Source: Auricularia sp. M13
Taxonomy: Eukaryota; Basidiomycota; Agaricomycetes; Auriculariales; Auriculariaceae
Direction of reading: 5' to 3'
Assembly (NCBI GenBank): GCA_037042915.1
Contig: CM073197.1
Coordinates: forward strand, 2,542,001 to 2,606,000
Length of the DNA stretch: 64,000 nt
In this document: piece after piece, positions 10,558-21,585 of the stretch
How positions within the stretch are numbered: the stretch's first letter is position 1
Layout of the letters: every line of letters begins with the position of its first letter
Made by a program: the position numbers and the translations under genes
The notes under the pieces: generated by a model
Seen by the model: only the letters and a program-made list of their open reading frames with translations
The model's database searches: none
What the model was told of the DNA's origin: nothing

Positions 10558-12668
10558 ATGGGGACGTGCCTCTCGCTCAGCGGCGACCAGACCGACGAGG
10601 ACAAGCGCCTCAACAGGGAGGCTGAAAAGCAGCTCAAAGAGGCCCGTACTCCTCCACTCGGCATATCCAGATAATCCTGGTGCTCATACCCGTCTACAGG
10701 CAAAGAAGAAGCTCGACGCCGAGGTCAAGGTGTTGCTCCTGGGCTCGGGCGACTCGGGCAAATCGACGATTCTCAAGGTCTGTCCCACTGGCACTCGGCG
10801 CAGAACGCACAATCCGACGTCTGACTCTACGCTTTGCAGCAAATGCGGCTGATCCACAACCAGCCGTTCAGCAAGCAGGAGATCGAGACCTTCCGCCAGC
10901 TCGTCTTTGGCAACATCACCCACGGCTTCCGCAACCTGCTCGAGTCCATGGACGGCTTCGGGCTCAAGGTCGCCGACTCCAACGCCGTCAGTCTCAGTAT
11001 CTGCGTGTCCTGGCTGCGTGCGCGCTGACATCCAGGAACGGCTCAGGAGCACGTAGCGCTCGTGGAGTCCGCCTCGGACCTTCGCGACGGCGAGCCGTTC
11101 CCGATAGAGTTTCTCGAACCGCTGCGCGCGCTCTGGGCCGATCCCGCCGTCCAGCGCGCCTGGGAACGCGGCAACGAGGCCGCGCTGCCGGAAAAGTGCG
11201 CCTTCTCGCTAAGAATTCTCGACGGCTAACCGACCTGCTGTTCTCGCGTGCAGCCTCGCATAGTGCGTCCACGATCCCGCCGCGGCCTGCGTCTGAGTCT
11301 GACGCGGACGCGCTTCCTCCCTTACCTGCAGCTTCTTTGCCGACCTTGATCGGCTATTCGACCCGCGCTACTCGCCCTCGGAACAGGTGCGTCTTCGCTT
11401 GCGCGGTGCAGATGTTACGCTCTGCGCTCGCGTCGGCGTCCCGCTGATTGACACCCTCGCTTGCACTCGGCTCCGCTGCCTGCAGGACATCCTCCGGTGT
11501 CGCGCGCGCACGACGGGCATCATCGAGACCAAGTTCGACCTCAAGACGCACCAGCTGCACATGCTGGACGTCGGCGGCCAGAAGAGCGAGCGCCGGAAGT
11601 GGATACACTGCTTCCAGGACGTGACATCCATCCTCTTCCTCGTCTCGCTCTCCGGCTACGACCAGTGTCTAGTGGAGGACAAGGATGCAGTACGCCCACC
11701 CCCTTGCTGTTTCTGCTCCCTTGGCTAGTAAGGTAACATTGCGAATTGCGAACCCGCAGAACCAGATGCAGGATGCTATGGCCATATGGGATCAAATATG
11801 TCACTCGCAGTGGTTCAAGAACACATCCATCGTGCGCCACCTCTTTCCTAGTTTGCGCGTTTATTCAGGATACATTGCGGTGCTGATGATGTTATCATTA
11901 TTGCATTTGCGCAGATTTTGTTCTTGAACAAGGTCGATCTCTTCACTGAGAAGATTGCGCACTCGCACATCAAGACTGTGTTTCCTGTGCGTGCGCGTGC
12001 CCGCCCCCTGGTCTGGGTGTGCCCTGACGAGAAGTGCGCTAACGCTCTGTCCGCATGACAGGACTTTGACGGTCCGTGGCGCCCCGCCCAGATAGGATGG
12101 GAGATTAGCAGGCACGCTGACATGATGTGTGGCATCTTGCCCTTTTTCTTTTCTGCAGGCAAGGAGGGCGACGTGGACGCAGGCAAGGAGTACTTCAAGA
12201 AGCGGTTCCTGCGATTAAGTACCAAATCGAATCGCGTGAAGGAGCGCGAAATATACATCCAGTACGTGCTTGCTTAGACCGGCAGTCGGGGGCTCATTTG
12301 CAATGAAACTTCAAACAGCTTTACGACCGCGACCGACACGAAACTTCTGACCAAGGTTATGGCCGCAGTAGAAGGTGCGCCGTGGTCTCGTCTCTTCGAG
12401 AATCCGCCTACTGACGCCCGGTCCGAATCTGTCCCGCAGAGTGAGTAATTGTTCCCCAACCGCCCCCCCGTTTTATCCACCGTGCGCTCAACCCCGTTCC
12501 CTCCCCGCCGCGCGCGCTTCGCCTTTTTTTCTCACCTTCGCTTTCATTTTCATCTCTTTTTTTTTAACCACATTTCGCCGACACGCGTCCCTCCCCGTTT
12601 TTTAACCCCTCTTCGCCCTATTCAGTATCGTGTTGCGCGACAACTTGTCCCGGGCGGCGTTGATTTGA
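10558..12668 (+). CDS. Heterotrimeric G protein alpha subunit
   Basis: G-alpha GTPase of a pheromone, nutrient or cAMP signalling pathway at the plasma membrane. MGTCLS at the start gives an N-myristoylation glycine and a palmitoylatable cysteine. Motifs: P-loop [11 protein letters not shown] (Asp where most family members have Glu), switch I CRARTTGI, switch [18 protein letters not shown], and TTATDT in place of the usual TCAT. The end is [13 protein letters not shown], without the pertussis-type Cys. A 15-exon model sums to 1104 nt, giving 367 residues. It needs exons of 9 nt (11254-11262, completing NLAY before FFADLDRLF), 10 nt (12062-12071) and a single nucleotide (12440), each bounded by standard splice sites. 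Two junctions are awkward: intron 1 (10642-10699) needs a GC donor, and the intron 10997-11035 is only 39 nt. Confidence 0.92.
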
Positions 12669-14071
12669 ATTGTTCTGACGTGTTGCCTTTTTTTCCCAAT
12701 CCTCTCTCTCTGTCTTCCTCCGTGTCATCTTCTCTCACACACACACTCTGTCTGCACTCTGCAAATCGCTGTGGCTTTGGCTGGCGTCTGTTTTCGCTCC
12801 GCTCCCCGTCCGCGCTCGGCTCGCGCACGCTCTTACCCCCCACAAACTGCACATCTGTCCTCCTTCCCGCCCGTGTGCCACCCTCTCCTCCCTTACCGCT
12901 GTCTACTGCGTTCTTCCCTGCGCGTCGCCTGTCGTCGTCGTCACACACACACTCTCTCGCTCGCTCGCTTGCTCGCCGCCTGTTACTATGGTATACTCCT
13001 GCTACTGCCTTGCCTTGCCTTGCCATGCATCACAACATCTCGTCATCGCCGATCCGATCCACGCGTGTCACGGAATAACGAATCGGGGAACCTCTTCCGC
13101 GGAACGCAAACAACTGGGCGTGTCGTTTGTGTTGCGGCGCTTCTAAACACCGCCGGCGGCGCACAATCGCACATCACCGTCACGAAATCTCGGAATCCGG
13201 GCTTCCTTTCCGCCGCCACGATTGTGCTGCTTCTTGCGCTTTCGGTTTCGATCGTGCAGTTCGATCTTGTCCACAAACGTACGTGTTTTACATGTGCCAC
13301 GGAGGTGTCTGCGTCCGGCAGGGCTGACGGGACCCTTGCCTCCAATACAGATACGGCAGATCATGCTGTAGGACGGCCCGCCGCTGGATCGACACCGCGC
13401 CGCCCCCCCAGCACACCAGGCGCCACCGCTATCGTACTCTACTGTAAAAATCTGCGCAGTCCCCTCAGCCCCCCGCGCCTCCCCCATCCCGCGTCCCCCC
13501 ACCCTCCTTATTATCGCTTTCAGACCACCCACCCCATTCCCATAGCCTAGCCTACACCCCCCGCAGCCCCCTCTACCAGTATTGTACAGTTTATACCTCC
13601 CGTGGATCCCTGGACTGGATCGAGCGTCGCGCGCCCGCTTTTTCGTCGAGGAAGGGCGGGAGAGCACACACAGTGTATGTCGGAGTCGAGTGTCGAATCG
13701 AGTCGCGGAGCGAACGGATGTCGAGTTGCAGTTTGCCGAGGTGGAGAGATGTGGGAGGGGATGGAGTGGAGTGGAGAGGAATCCTCAGGCATACTGTAGG
13801 ATAGAGGGAGAGTGTGTCAGTCACGTCGTCATTCATCATCGTTCGCTTTTATATGGAAATCGAGCCTCGTGTTGTCGGGAGAATCGGCTTGAACGTTTTT
13901 GGAGAGATGGATGGATCAAGTGTGGACAGTGGCGGCGGGAAAAGAAAGGGAAAGTGATGGCCATGCTTAAATATGTATAATGACGGGGGATTAGGCGACT
14001 CAATGCGGCTACCCGTCGCCGTCGGCGGATGCGTACAAGTGGCAAACATGTCCGTCGACCGGTAGCGCGCG
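12669..14071. other. Intergenic, 1.4 kb, pyrimidine-rich
   Basis: Follows the G-alpha stop and precedes the 3' end of the convergent Rtf2 gene. Long T/C-rich runs give open frames of Ser/Pro/Arg composition that resemble no protein family. No gene is called. Confidence 0.5.
12943..13025. repeat. Simple-sequence tracts
   Basis: A short CA run is followed by CTCGCTCGCTCGCTTGCTCG, and further on by repeats of the unit CCTTG near 13008-13023. All lie in the noncoding stretch downstream of the G-alpha gene. Confidence 0.7.
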
Positions 14072-15179
14072 CTAGAACCTCGCAATAGAGGAAAAAGTGG
14101 CGACTAGGGCAAGGGTGTAGACAGGGAAAGGAAAGGAACGCACCCGAGTAAATGTGCCCTTGGTCAGGAACGTCTCCTTGACGGGCGGGCCGTCGCGCGA
14201 TGTGTAGAGGCTCTTGAGCGCCGGGCTGAGCGTCGCCTTGGCGGCGTTAGCCTCCGCTTCTGCGACGGCGAGCGCCTTGCGGGCCGAGATCGCGACGTTG
14301 ACGTTAGTTGTTGGCGCGGACTTGGTCTTCTTGCTCGCGGGGCCGTCCTCGGCGGTGGCGGTCTTGTCCTTCTTGCGCTTCTTCGTCGGCGCAGGCAGCG
14401 CGGCACGCAAGGCCTCTTCTTCCTCCGGAGACGGGTTGAGCGGGCGGACGTCGGAGGCGGGCGAGTACTTGAGCTGGCACTGCGGGCACACGGCGTTCTC
14501 GCCCGGCTGGGGAGCCAGGGCGCGCAGGCCGCCGGCGGAGAAGACGTGGCCGCATGGGACGAGGTAGACGAAGGGGACGAGGCCCGACATCTCCTTCTGC
14601 GTCAGCGGGCACACGAACTGCGCGCGCTCCGGCGCGCCGGGCTCGGGCGGCGAGCTGGGGGCTGGCGCGGGGTTGGGCGTGAGCTGCAGGGTCCGTACGT
14701 CCTTTTTATCATCTCTCGGTCAGCATATGGTGTGGCGCAGCGCTGAGCCCGGTCATGCGCACCTTGAGCGATCGAATGTGGCCGCAGATGTCCGCGCCGT
14801 CGCCGTAAGCGTTCTTATCGAGCAGATACTCCAGTATGGCGTCCTTGTTGTACAGCTTGCCGAGGGCGCAGGAAACAATCGGCTCTTGCAGCGGACGCTG
14901 GGCGGGGTGTGAGCCTACTGAGTGTCTCGGACAAAGCTTACGGACCTTGGACAGCGCACAGAAAAACCAGCGTGCGATCATCTGGCTGTGCTTGTCCGCC
15001 TGCTCAGCCTGCATTGCTGGTCAGCACGCGCTGCTGCTGCTGCTGACCCGAGTCAGTTGGACGCACCTTTGGCTTTGAGCGCACTAGGTCTCGGCGGTCT
15101 GGGATACTTCCTGGTGACACCAACATGAGCACGGGATATTCGTTATTGGGTAGTTGAGCGTACCTCCATCATTGCCCAT
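14072..15179 (-). CDS. RTF2: Replication termination factor 2 (Rtf2) family protein
   Basis: Rtf2 family, with RING/U-box-like zinc-binding motifs. Fission yeast Rtf2 stabilises replication forks paused at termination sites and associates with PCNA. Five exons (15179-15164, 15110-15067, 15008-14946, 14897-14763, 14701-14072) total 888 nt, giving 295 residues. It begins MGNDGGSIPDRRDLV, typical of the family. The first variant RING-like half reads RWFFCALS, PLQEPIVSCALGKLYN and ICGHIRSLKD; the second reads FVCPLTQKEMSG, FVYLVPCGHVFS and CPQC. A lysine-rich linker (KKRKKDKT) and the conserved GTFTR near the end follow. The last 20 or so residues after GTFTR are not family-like and may be intron read-through. 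Confidence 0.92.
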
Positions 15180-15272
15180 GGCTGGCGGTGGGGGGGATGG
15201 TGGTGGTGCAGGGACAAGAAGCGTCCGGCGCGGGATCAAACATCCCGTTTCTGTCTTGAACTCTTGCGTCCG

Positions 15273-17314
15273 ATGCCGTCCCCGGCCGTGTTGCACGCCG
15301 CGCTCAGACTGGGCGCTGTCGCCCTCAGACGCGCCGAGCCCGAGCCCGAGCCCGTCGACTCGCCCGCGCTCTGGTGGAAGCTCGGCATTTCCGCCTGCCT
15401 CATCGTCGCGGGCGGCATATTCGCAGGGTGCGCCGCCGTCCGCCGCAGCCGGCACGCCCGCTGACCCCCGCCGCCGCAGGCTCACGCTCGGGCTGATGGG
15501 CCTCGACGAGCTCAACCTGCGCGTGCTGTCGCTGTCGAGCGACGACGAGAAGGAGCGCGACAACGCGCGCAAGGGTGCGTTTGGCAATCGGCCAACCTGA
15601 ATGCGCCGAAATGCCGACGGTCTTGCTCGCTGCAGTCCTCAACCTGCTCAACAAGGGCCGCCACTGGGTCCTCGTTGTGCGTGCCGTGTCCATGTCTGCT
15701 GCGACCGCTCACGCCCACTGCCTCAGTCGCTGCTGCTGTCCAATGTTGTGCGTACGCCGTATCACCGGCTGCCGAACGCCGTCCGTCTGCCGCTCAGGCT
15801 AAGGCAATGCCTGATCGCAGGTCGTCAACGAGAGCTTGCCCATCTTCCTGGACAGCGCCGTATGTAAAATATTGTACGCGTACATGACACCCGCTGAGCG
15901 ACGCGTCTCAGATCGGCGGTGGCGTCGCGGCCGTGGTCATCTCGACCACCATGATCGGTACGTGCGCGCGGGCGTTTGCAACGCCAAGCCCGCAATGCTT
16001 ATCTGGCGCGCAGTGATATTTGGGTGAGCCATTTTGCAGCATATATGCTCACACGAGCACCGACCAAGACATGCAGCGAGTGCGTAGACTTTCTCGGGCA
16101 GGCATACACAGCATCTAACCACCGTGCCGAACGTCCAGGGTGATCCCTCAAGCAATATGTTCACGATACGGCCTGTCCATCGGCGCAAGGTGTGCACCCG
16201 GCGTTCTCGCACTGATGTGGTTACTCTGTACACGTCCACATTTACCTGTGGCGGGCAAAGCTGACTTCATTTGCTGTAGCCCCCATCGCCTGGCCCACGG
16301 CGAAACTGCTGGACCGCGTCCTCGGCAGGGAGGAAGAGCACACCTACAAGAAGGCCGAACTGCGCACCTTCCTCCAGTTCCACCGCGAGGGCGAGGAGCC
16401 GCTGCGCGACGACGAGATCACTATCCTCAACGGCGTGCTGTCGCTCAACGAGAAGAAGGTCACGGAAATCATGACACCCATGAAGGACGTCTTCACGCTG
16501 TCTCAGGACGACGTACTGGACCACCATATGGTTGATAAACTGTACGTGCAGCATTTCTGCTTTATTTTTGACTTCTAAGCTGACGCGTGTCGACCTGTAA
16601 GTCTCATGAGCGGGTTCTCGCGCGTGCCAGTGCACGAGCCTGGGCATAAGGATAGCTTCGTCGGCTTGCTGCTCCTCAAGAAGGTGCGTGCGCTGTCCAC
16701 GATGGCATGGTCACTGAACGCTAATGTCGCTGTTGCAGCTGCTCACGTACGACCCGGACGACAAGAAGAAGGTCAGCGAGTTCGCGCTGTCCATCCTTCC
16801 TGAGGCAGAAACGGGCATCAACTGCTTCCAAGCCCTCGAGTGCGTTCACCCCTTCATCTCATCCCATCTCCTTCATGCACCGTCGTTGTCATGCTCAACT
16901 CTCTGCACTCCCCAGCTACTTCCAGACCGGCCGCGCGCACTTACTCCTCGTGTCCAACACGCCGGGCGAGCCGGGCGGCGCGGTGGGCGTCGTGACGCTC
17001 GAGGACGTGATCGAGGAGATCATCGACGAGGAGATCGTCGACGAGACGGACCAGTACGAGAGCAACCACAGCAAGCGCCGCGCGAAGCGCATGGGCACTG
17101 CGGCCATCATGAAAGGGTAATGCAGCGCCTCTCCCTCTACGCATCCACAAAATCCCTCGTCGGTGCGCTGATATCGAATTTTCTCTCTTCTCTCAGCATC
17201 GTTGAGCGCAAGCTCAACAAGGCGACGGACGGCCCGGAGCCCGTCAACGCGAGCACCAAGCTCGTCGCTGCAAACGGCAAGCAGCAGCCGCAGAATTACG
17301 GCTCTGCGTCGTAA
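15273..17314 (+). CDS. CNNM/Mam3-type membrane protein (DUF21 plus CBS domains)
   Basis: Member of the CNNM (ancient conserved domain protein) family. Yeast Mam3 is a vacuolar membrane protein linked to metal and mitochondrial homeostasis, and animal CNNMs handle magnesium. Translation starts at ATG 15273 ([12 protein letters not shown]) and crosses several introns of 45-60 nt. The DUF21 transmembrane domain is recognised by [42 protein letters not shown], and the [23 protein letters not shown] region. It is followed by [13 protein letters not shown]. Next comes the CBS pair, with [24 protein letters not shown] and [20 protein letters not shown]. The end is hydrophilic (NYGSAS). It lies head to head with Rtf2, 93 bp between ATGs. 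Confidence 0.9.
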
Positions 17315-18190
17315 GGCTGAGGAGATGCCAAATATTGGCGGCGTTTCTGAGTCGCAGTCGATCTCAGGGTTCTCTACACACATACATACATACCCTCGTG
17401 CACTCCCTACTCTCTACCTTGTTGTCGCTCGCTTTCCCTCTCCTGCAAAGTAACTAAGTACTATCCTGTTAGTGGGAGATAATTGCAGTATAACACATAT
17501 TTTTATGCTGTTACAATGGAAATCGAACTCAGGAGAAATGGCTCTGTGCAGGAGTGCTACTAGAGTGGCCTTGACTGCTGCTCCACTGGCAGAAGGAGTC
17601 GAGCAGCAAGTGGTATTTTCTGTTCCTGATGTTTTTGTAGACCGAGCGAAGCAAGGTAGAGAAGCGTTGTGCTGTAAAGGCGAACGCACGGAACCGCCCA
17701 CACTCGTTTTATCATTATAGCAGTTATTCGAGTCCTTCCGTTGGCCGTGCGAACATGCTTGGGATGCGCGGGCGTCCGAAGAGAAAGTCGACAGCGCTTG
17801 GATTGCAGCAGACCGGCGGTCACATTGATAGGGGTAGAGCATTGGGAATCGTTACAGTAAGGGGCGGAAGCACAACGTCAACCGAGCCACGTGACCGCGG
17901 GCAGACACAAACGGCAAGCTCCGGCACTTGTCCTCATTCTTCTCGCACATCATCTGCGATGAGCTATCGGCGTCCATACCCTTCCTGGTGGTGTAAGCTG
18001 CTCCCCGGAAACGCATACGCGTCGTGGGAGCCGCCGACTTGTACCCTCCCCGGGGTGCTGGGCGCAATGGCGCCGGAGTCGGGGCTTTGTTGACTGGAGC
18101 ACACGTGACTGAAACGAGAGTACTTAGTTCAGTCGGGATCCGCCGCAATCCTCCGCACCTTTCCTTTTGCCTGTTCCCCCACCGTGCGCG
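17315..18190. other. Intergenic, about 880 bp
   Basis: Contains the 3' flank of the CNNM gene and the 5' flank of the acidic ORF. Only short open frames without family resemblance are seen. Confidence 0.45.
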
Positions 18191-18209
18191 ATGAACAGCG
18201 AAACGTCCT

Positions 18210-18878
18210 TTGATGACTACTGGGCATCCTTGCCGAGCGTACACGACATTCGCATATTGTATGCCTCAGCGCAGGTCCCAGCGCCACCCGTGGCACCCAC
18301 GGTCCCCGTCACCGCCGCTGGCGACACCCATGCCGTCCGCATCGCCACCCCCAAACGACAATGCACGCACCGCTGATGTGGCCAACCCCGACTACGGCGA
18401 CAAGGCAGGCGCAGATGGCGGCGACGGAGAGGTCAAGGCAGCCGACTACGACAGCAGCTCGTTCGCCCGCACGCTTGCCGAGGCCGACGGCACCCACAGC
18501 GACGGCGGAGAGACGTCCACCACACTACCGGTCTCGGATGACGATGCCCCCGCCCCCGATGCCTGTCCAGGCTCAGCCCCAGCTGGTCTGGCGGCTGCGA
18601 GTCAACGCGTTGCCGTGGGGCCGCCAATCTGCCTTGTGCCCGTGCTGCTATATGGAGACGACGCCATGGACATGAGCACCGATCTGGAGAGCTTCGACGA
18701 CGATGCCATGGAGGGCCTGTCCAGCGATGGCGACCGCTCGATGGACTCGTATGATGACTCCGGCGACAAAATGAAGTGGGTCCGCGAGTATGAGGGCTCC
18801 ACGCAGTCCTACAGCGCCGATGACAGCAACGCGGAGTCCAACAGTAAGGACGACGAGGAGGTCGAGTCCTGTAAGTGA
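18210..18878 (+). CDS. Unrecognised acidic, low-complexity ORF
   Basis: An open frame of 222 codons rich in Asp, Ser, Ala and Glu (for example ESFDDDAMEGLSSDGD and DDSNAESNSKDDEEVE), with no recognised domain, signal peptide or membrane segment. A second frame starting at ATG 18191 (MNSETSFDDYWASLPS) overlaps its 5' end and looks equally protein-like. The true start may therefore be at 18191, with an unresolved splice into this frame. Exons may also continue past 18878, where SDTYSEQDAVMEYSPLA is open in another frame. The composition fits a disordered nuclear or chromatin protein, but nothing more can be said. Confidence 0.35.
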   Translation: MMTTGHPCRAYTTFAYCMPQRRSQRHPWHPRSPSPPLATPMPSASPPPNDNARTADVANPDYGDKAGADGGDGEVKAADYDSSSFARTLAEADGTHSDGGETSTTLPVSDDDAPAPDACPGSAPAGLAAASQRVAVGPPICLVPVLLYGDDAMDMSTDLESFDDDAMEGLSSDGDRSMDSYDDSGDKMKWVREYEGSTQSYSADDSNAESNSKDDEEVESCK

Positions 18879-19425
18879 CACTTACAGCGAACAAGACGCT
18901 GTAATGGAGTATTCGCCGCTGGCGTCCCCGGCGTCGCTCGCCACCACCATTAAGATGGGGTCGCCAACGCCGGCGGCCCCACTGCTTGTGCGCCACTGGT
19001 ACGGCTGGAGGTTCCCAGTAATGCGGCAATTGAGATAGTGGTAACATTGATGTAGGCGGAGGAGAGCGCGATGGCCTCCTATGTGACTTATAGCTCACAT
19101 CAACAAAGGTGACTTTGACTGAATACTGCGCATGCAGACAAGTGCTGTGGTTTTTCTGACTCGAGGGAGAAGCTCGACCGTAACAAACCCGCTGAAGTCT
19201 GGCATAAGTTGACTGGACCTTCTCGGATGAATGCTGAATGCCCATTCACACCGTCACTAATATGATCTACCGCCGGGACAATCGTGACTTGCGGCCTCAT
19301 GGTGGCAACTCAATAGCTTTTCAATTAAATACCCAACTTTCTCGAGTCGGGATTTATATTAATCCGAACGCCCACTGCATCTTCTTTCTGCTTCCCGCCT
19401 TCCCAACCAGCAGCCACGAAGTGAG
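18879..19425. other. Intergenic, about 550 bp
   Basis: Upstream region of the chromodomain gene and possible 3' exon of the acidic ORF. Nothing else is recognised. Confidence 0.4.
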
Positions 19426-20219
19426 ATGGCTCGTACGCGCGGCCGAGCCAAGGCAAAGGTGTCAGAGGCAAAGGCAAAGGCGACTATTGGCAAGTTGAAG
19501 CGCAAGAAATTGAAGCGCGAGAAATCGGACTCGCCCGGAGTCGGACGGAAGCCCAAGCTCGTCAAGAAGAGCGAGTATCAAGTCGGTGAGCTCTATAGCG
19601 CAGGCTGTCTCTTCTGAGGGATCTGGATGGTAACATTTTGCCACTTTCGTTTCTGCAGAGTACATCCTGCACGCCGAAGTCGCGCGGGGACGCAGGATGA
19701 AACTTAAAGATCGCCACTGGGTGCGTACAGGCGTATCGTTGTCCTCGCTGCTGGCAGGCTCCCCGAATGGACTGAGCTCATCTACCCGCACCTAGCAATA
19801 CAAGGTCAAGGTGAGGTCCAAATCAAACTCACGATGGACTGGTCCTCACGATACCGCCATGGCACTAGTGGGTGGGGTACCCCGACTCGGACAATACGTG
19901 CGCACCGTGATGTCTTTCTTCGCACTCGCAGACGCATTTACCAATTGTGTCACCGTGACGGTAGCTGGGAGACGGAGTCGAGCTTCAAAGGCGACATCGT
20001 CGAGGACTTCTGGAGAGACGTCGAGCAGAGCACCACCGGCGAAGACGTCGTCCGGGAGGCGAGCGAGCACCGCGTCGGCAAGCGGTATGCGCCCTCGGCC
20101 CAATGGATCAGTGAGATCTTCGTTTCAGCCTGAGCTTCGGCTGGGACTGATGTGCAGCATCTATGTCAACAGAGAGGCAGAAGCAGGAAGCTGCACAGGC
20201 TGCAAAGGCGTCTGCTTAA
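19426..20219 (+). CDS. Small chromodomain protein
   Basis: A 157-residue protein with one chromodomain, expected to bind methylated histone tails or another methyl-lysine ligand in the nucleus. Six exons (19426-19585, 19659-19720, 19796-19810, 19869-19897, 19965-20110, 20158-20219) sum to 474 nt in one frame. The exons of 15 and 29 nt are small but have good splice sites. The N-terminus is very basic (KLKRKKLKREK), a likely nuclear or nucleic-acid-binding tail. The chromodomain runs from YQVEYILHAE through WQYKVKWVGYPDSDNTWE to DIVEDFWRD. It keeps candidate aromatic-cage residues: Tyr at the start, Trp in VKW and Trp in NTWE. The C-terminal tail is Ala/Gln/Lys-rich. Confidence 0.88.
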
Positions 20220-21585
20220 TAGCTATCGGGATCGGAGGTCCGAGGGGAATGTGCTCGCGTTGAGATCGATGATGGAGAAGGGATGTCATTTCTTGGAGGC
20301 GGTCATTCGTGCAAGTTGGCAAGCGTTGATGGTGCAATAACAGTGGATTCCACAGAGATGCTCCTCGTCCACGGAGTCACGGCCGAGTGTATTGTGAGCA
20401 GATATCCCTAATTACACAATCACCCGCAATGCATCTCGCGAAGTCTCAGGCGCACGGAGATGACGATGGGACCAGCCTGTCCATACTATATCCTGGGAAC
20501 GCCAGCGCCGACAAGCCCGCATGCCACCGGACTTTCCACTCCACAAATGCGACATCTGCAGGCCTCGCAGATTGCGAGGTTGCGAGGTCTGTGGGCTCAC
20601 ACTTGCAGGGCGCTGATGGCGTAACGAACACCTGGATGCCCACCGACGAGTCCCGCACAGACGCCATGACTATATGTAAACTGCGCATATGGGGCAAATG
20701 CTCGGTCCGTAACACCGCCATCGGCAGACGAATCGACTGGGAGCTCGAGAACTCAAAGAAGTAACCAAATACAAGTCTCTAATCGCCATGATCCTCCGAC
20801 CCTATCGACGCACATTCAGCACATGCAGATGTGGCGCAGACATGCGTGATGGTGGGTTCTCTGCGAGCCGCCAGCTCGATATGTGGGAGTAGTCGAGCAG
20901 GGGTTGCGCAATGAATGTCGAACGATCATTACGCGCAATTTCGAACAGAATGACATGGTCTTGAGACAATTCTTCAGATCATAGCCCTGCAGCGGCGCTA
21001 CGAACACCATGGCCCGCATTGCAGGGGCATCGCGTGCAAAACGTCAAGAAGTTGCCCATAATAGCTTCACAGACCGTTTAGTGGACCTTGTAACCACCTG
21101 TCACACCCGTAGTCGACTGTCAGGGATACGGAATGGTTGACTGGCAGTTCCCTTAGCACAGCTCCATTGAGAAATCCGGGTTTGAGCAAAAGGACAGAAG
21201 CCGGGTACAGCAGGAACAGCGCATAGAGTAGTCTGAGCACGTGCGTCCCCGTTGAGGATGAGTGCGAGAGCAAAACGGGCAACAAGAAGCTTGATAGGAA
21301 CGGTCTGTGGGGTAGGCGCAGTCCCTGAGCATTGCGGAAGCTGCAAGCAGGCCAGCACAGAGCAAGTGTCGATCCCATGACAATGGTGTAGATAGGCAGG
21401 AATAGCGAGGGCGGGGGATTAGGCAGCAGTATGGCAGGGGCAGCAGGAGTGCCAACCGGAAAGAGGGGCGTTCGCGATTCAAGTTCCGCCGTTCATCCTG
21501 CTTTCCTGGTGGTTCGCGCTGAGCCCCGTCCTGTCGTTCCTCGCGTTTATAACTCTTAATCCTGCTCCGGTACTACTAGTACTAC
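20220..21585. other. Intergenic, about 1.37 kb
   Basis: Open frames up to about 125 codons exist (for example 20387-20764), but none has a family-like sequence, good start context or splice support. No repeats or RNA genes are recognised. Confidence 0.45.

Noticed and set aside
12449-13550. Long plus-strand open frames of 200-260 codons after the G-alpha gene.
   Set aside because: They are T/C-rich with Ser/Pro/Arg composition, overlap each other in different frames, and the first overlaps the last G-alpha intron and exon.
20387-20764. A 125-codon open frame with an ATG inside.
   Set aside because: No recognisable domain, start context or splice support; it lies in an AT-balanced intergenic region where frames of this size occur by chance.
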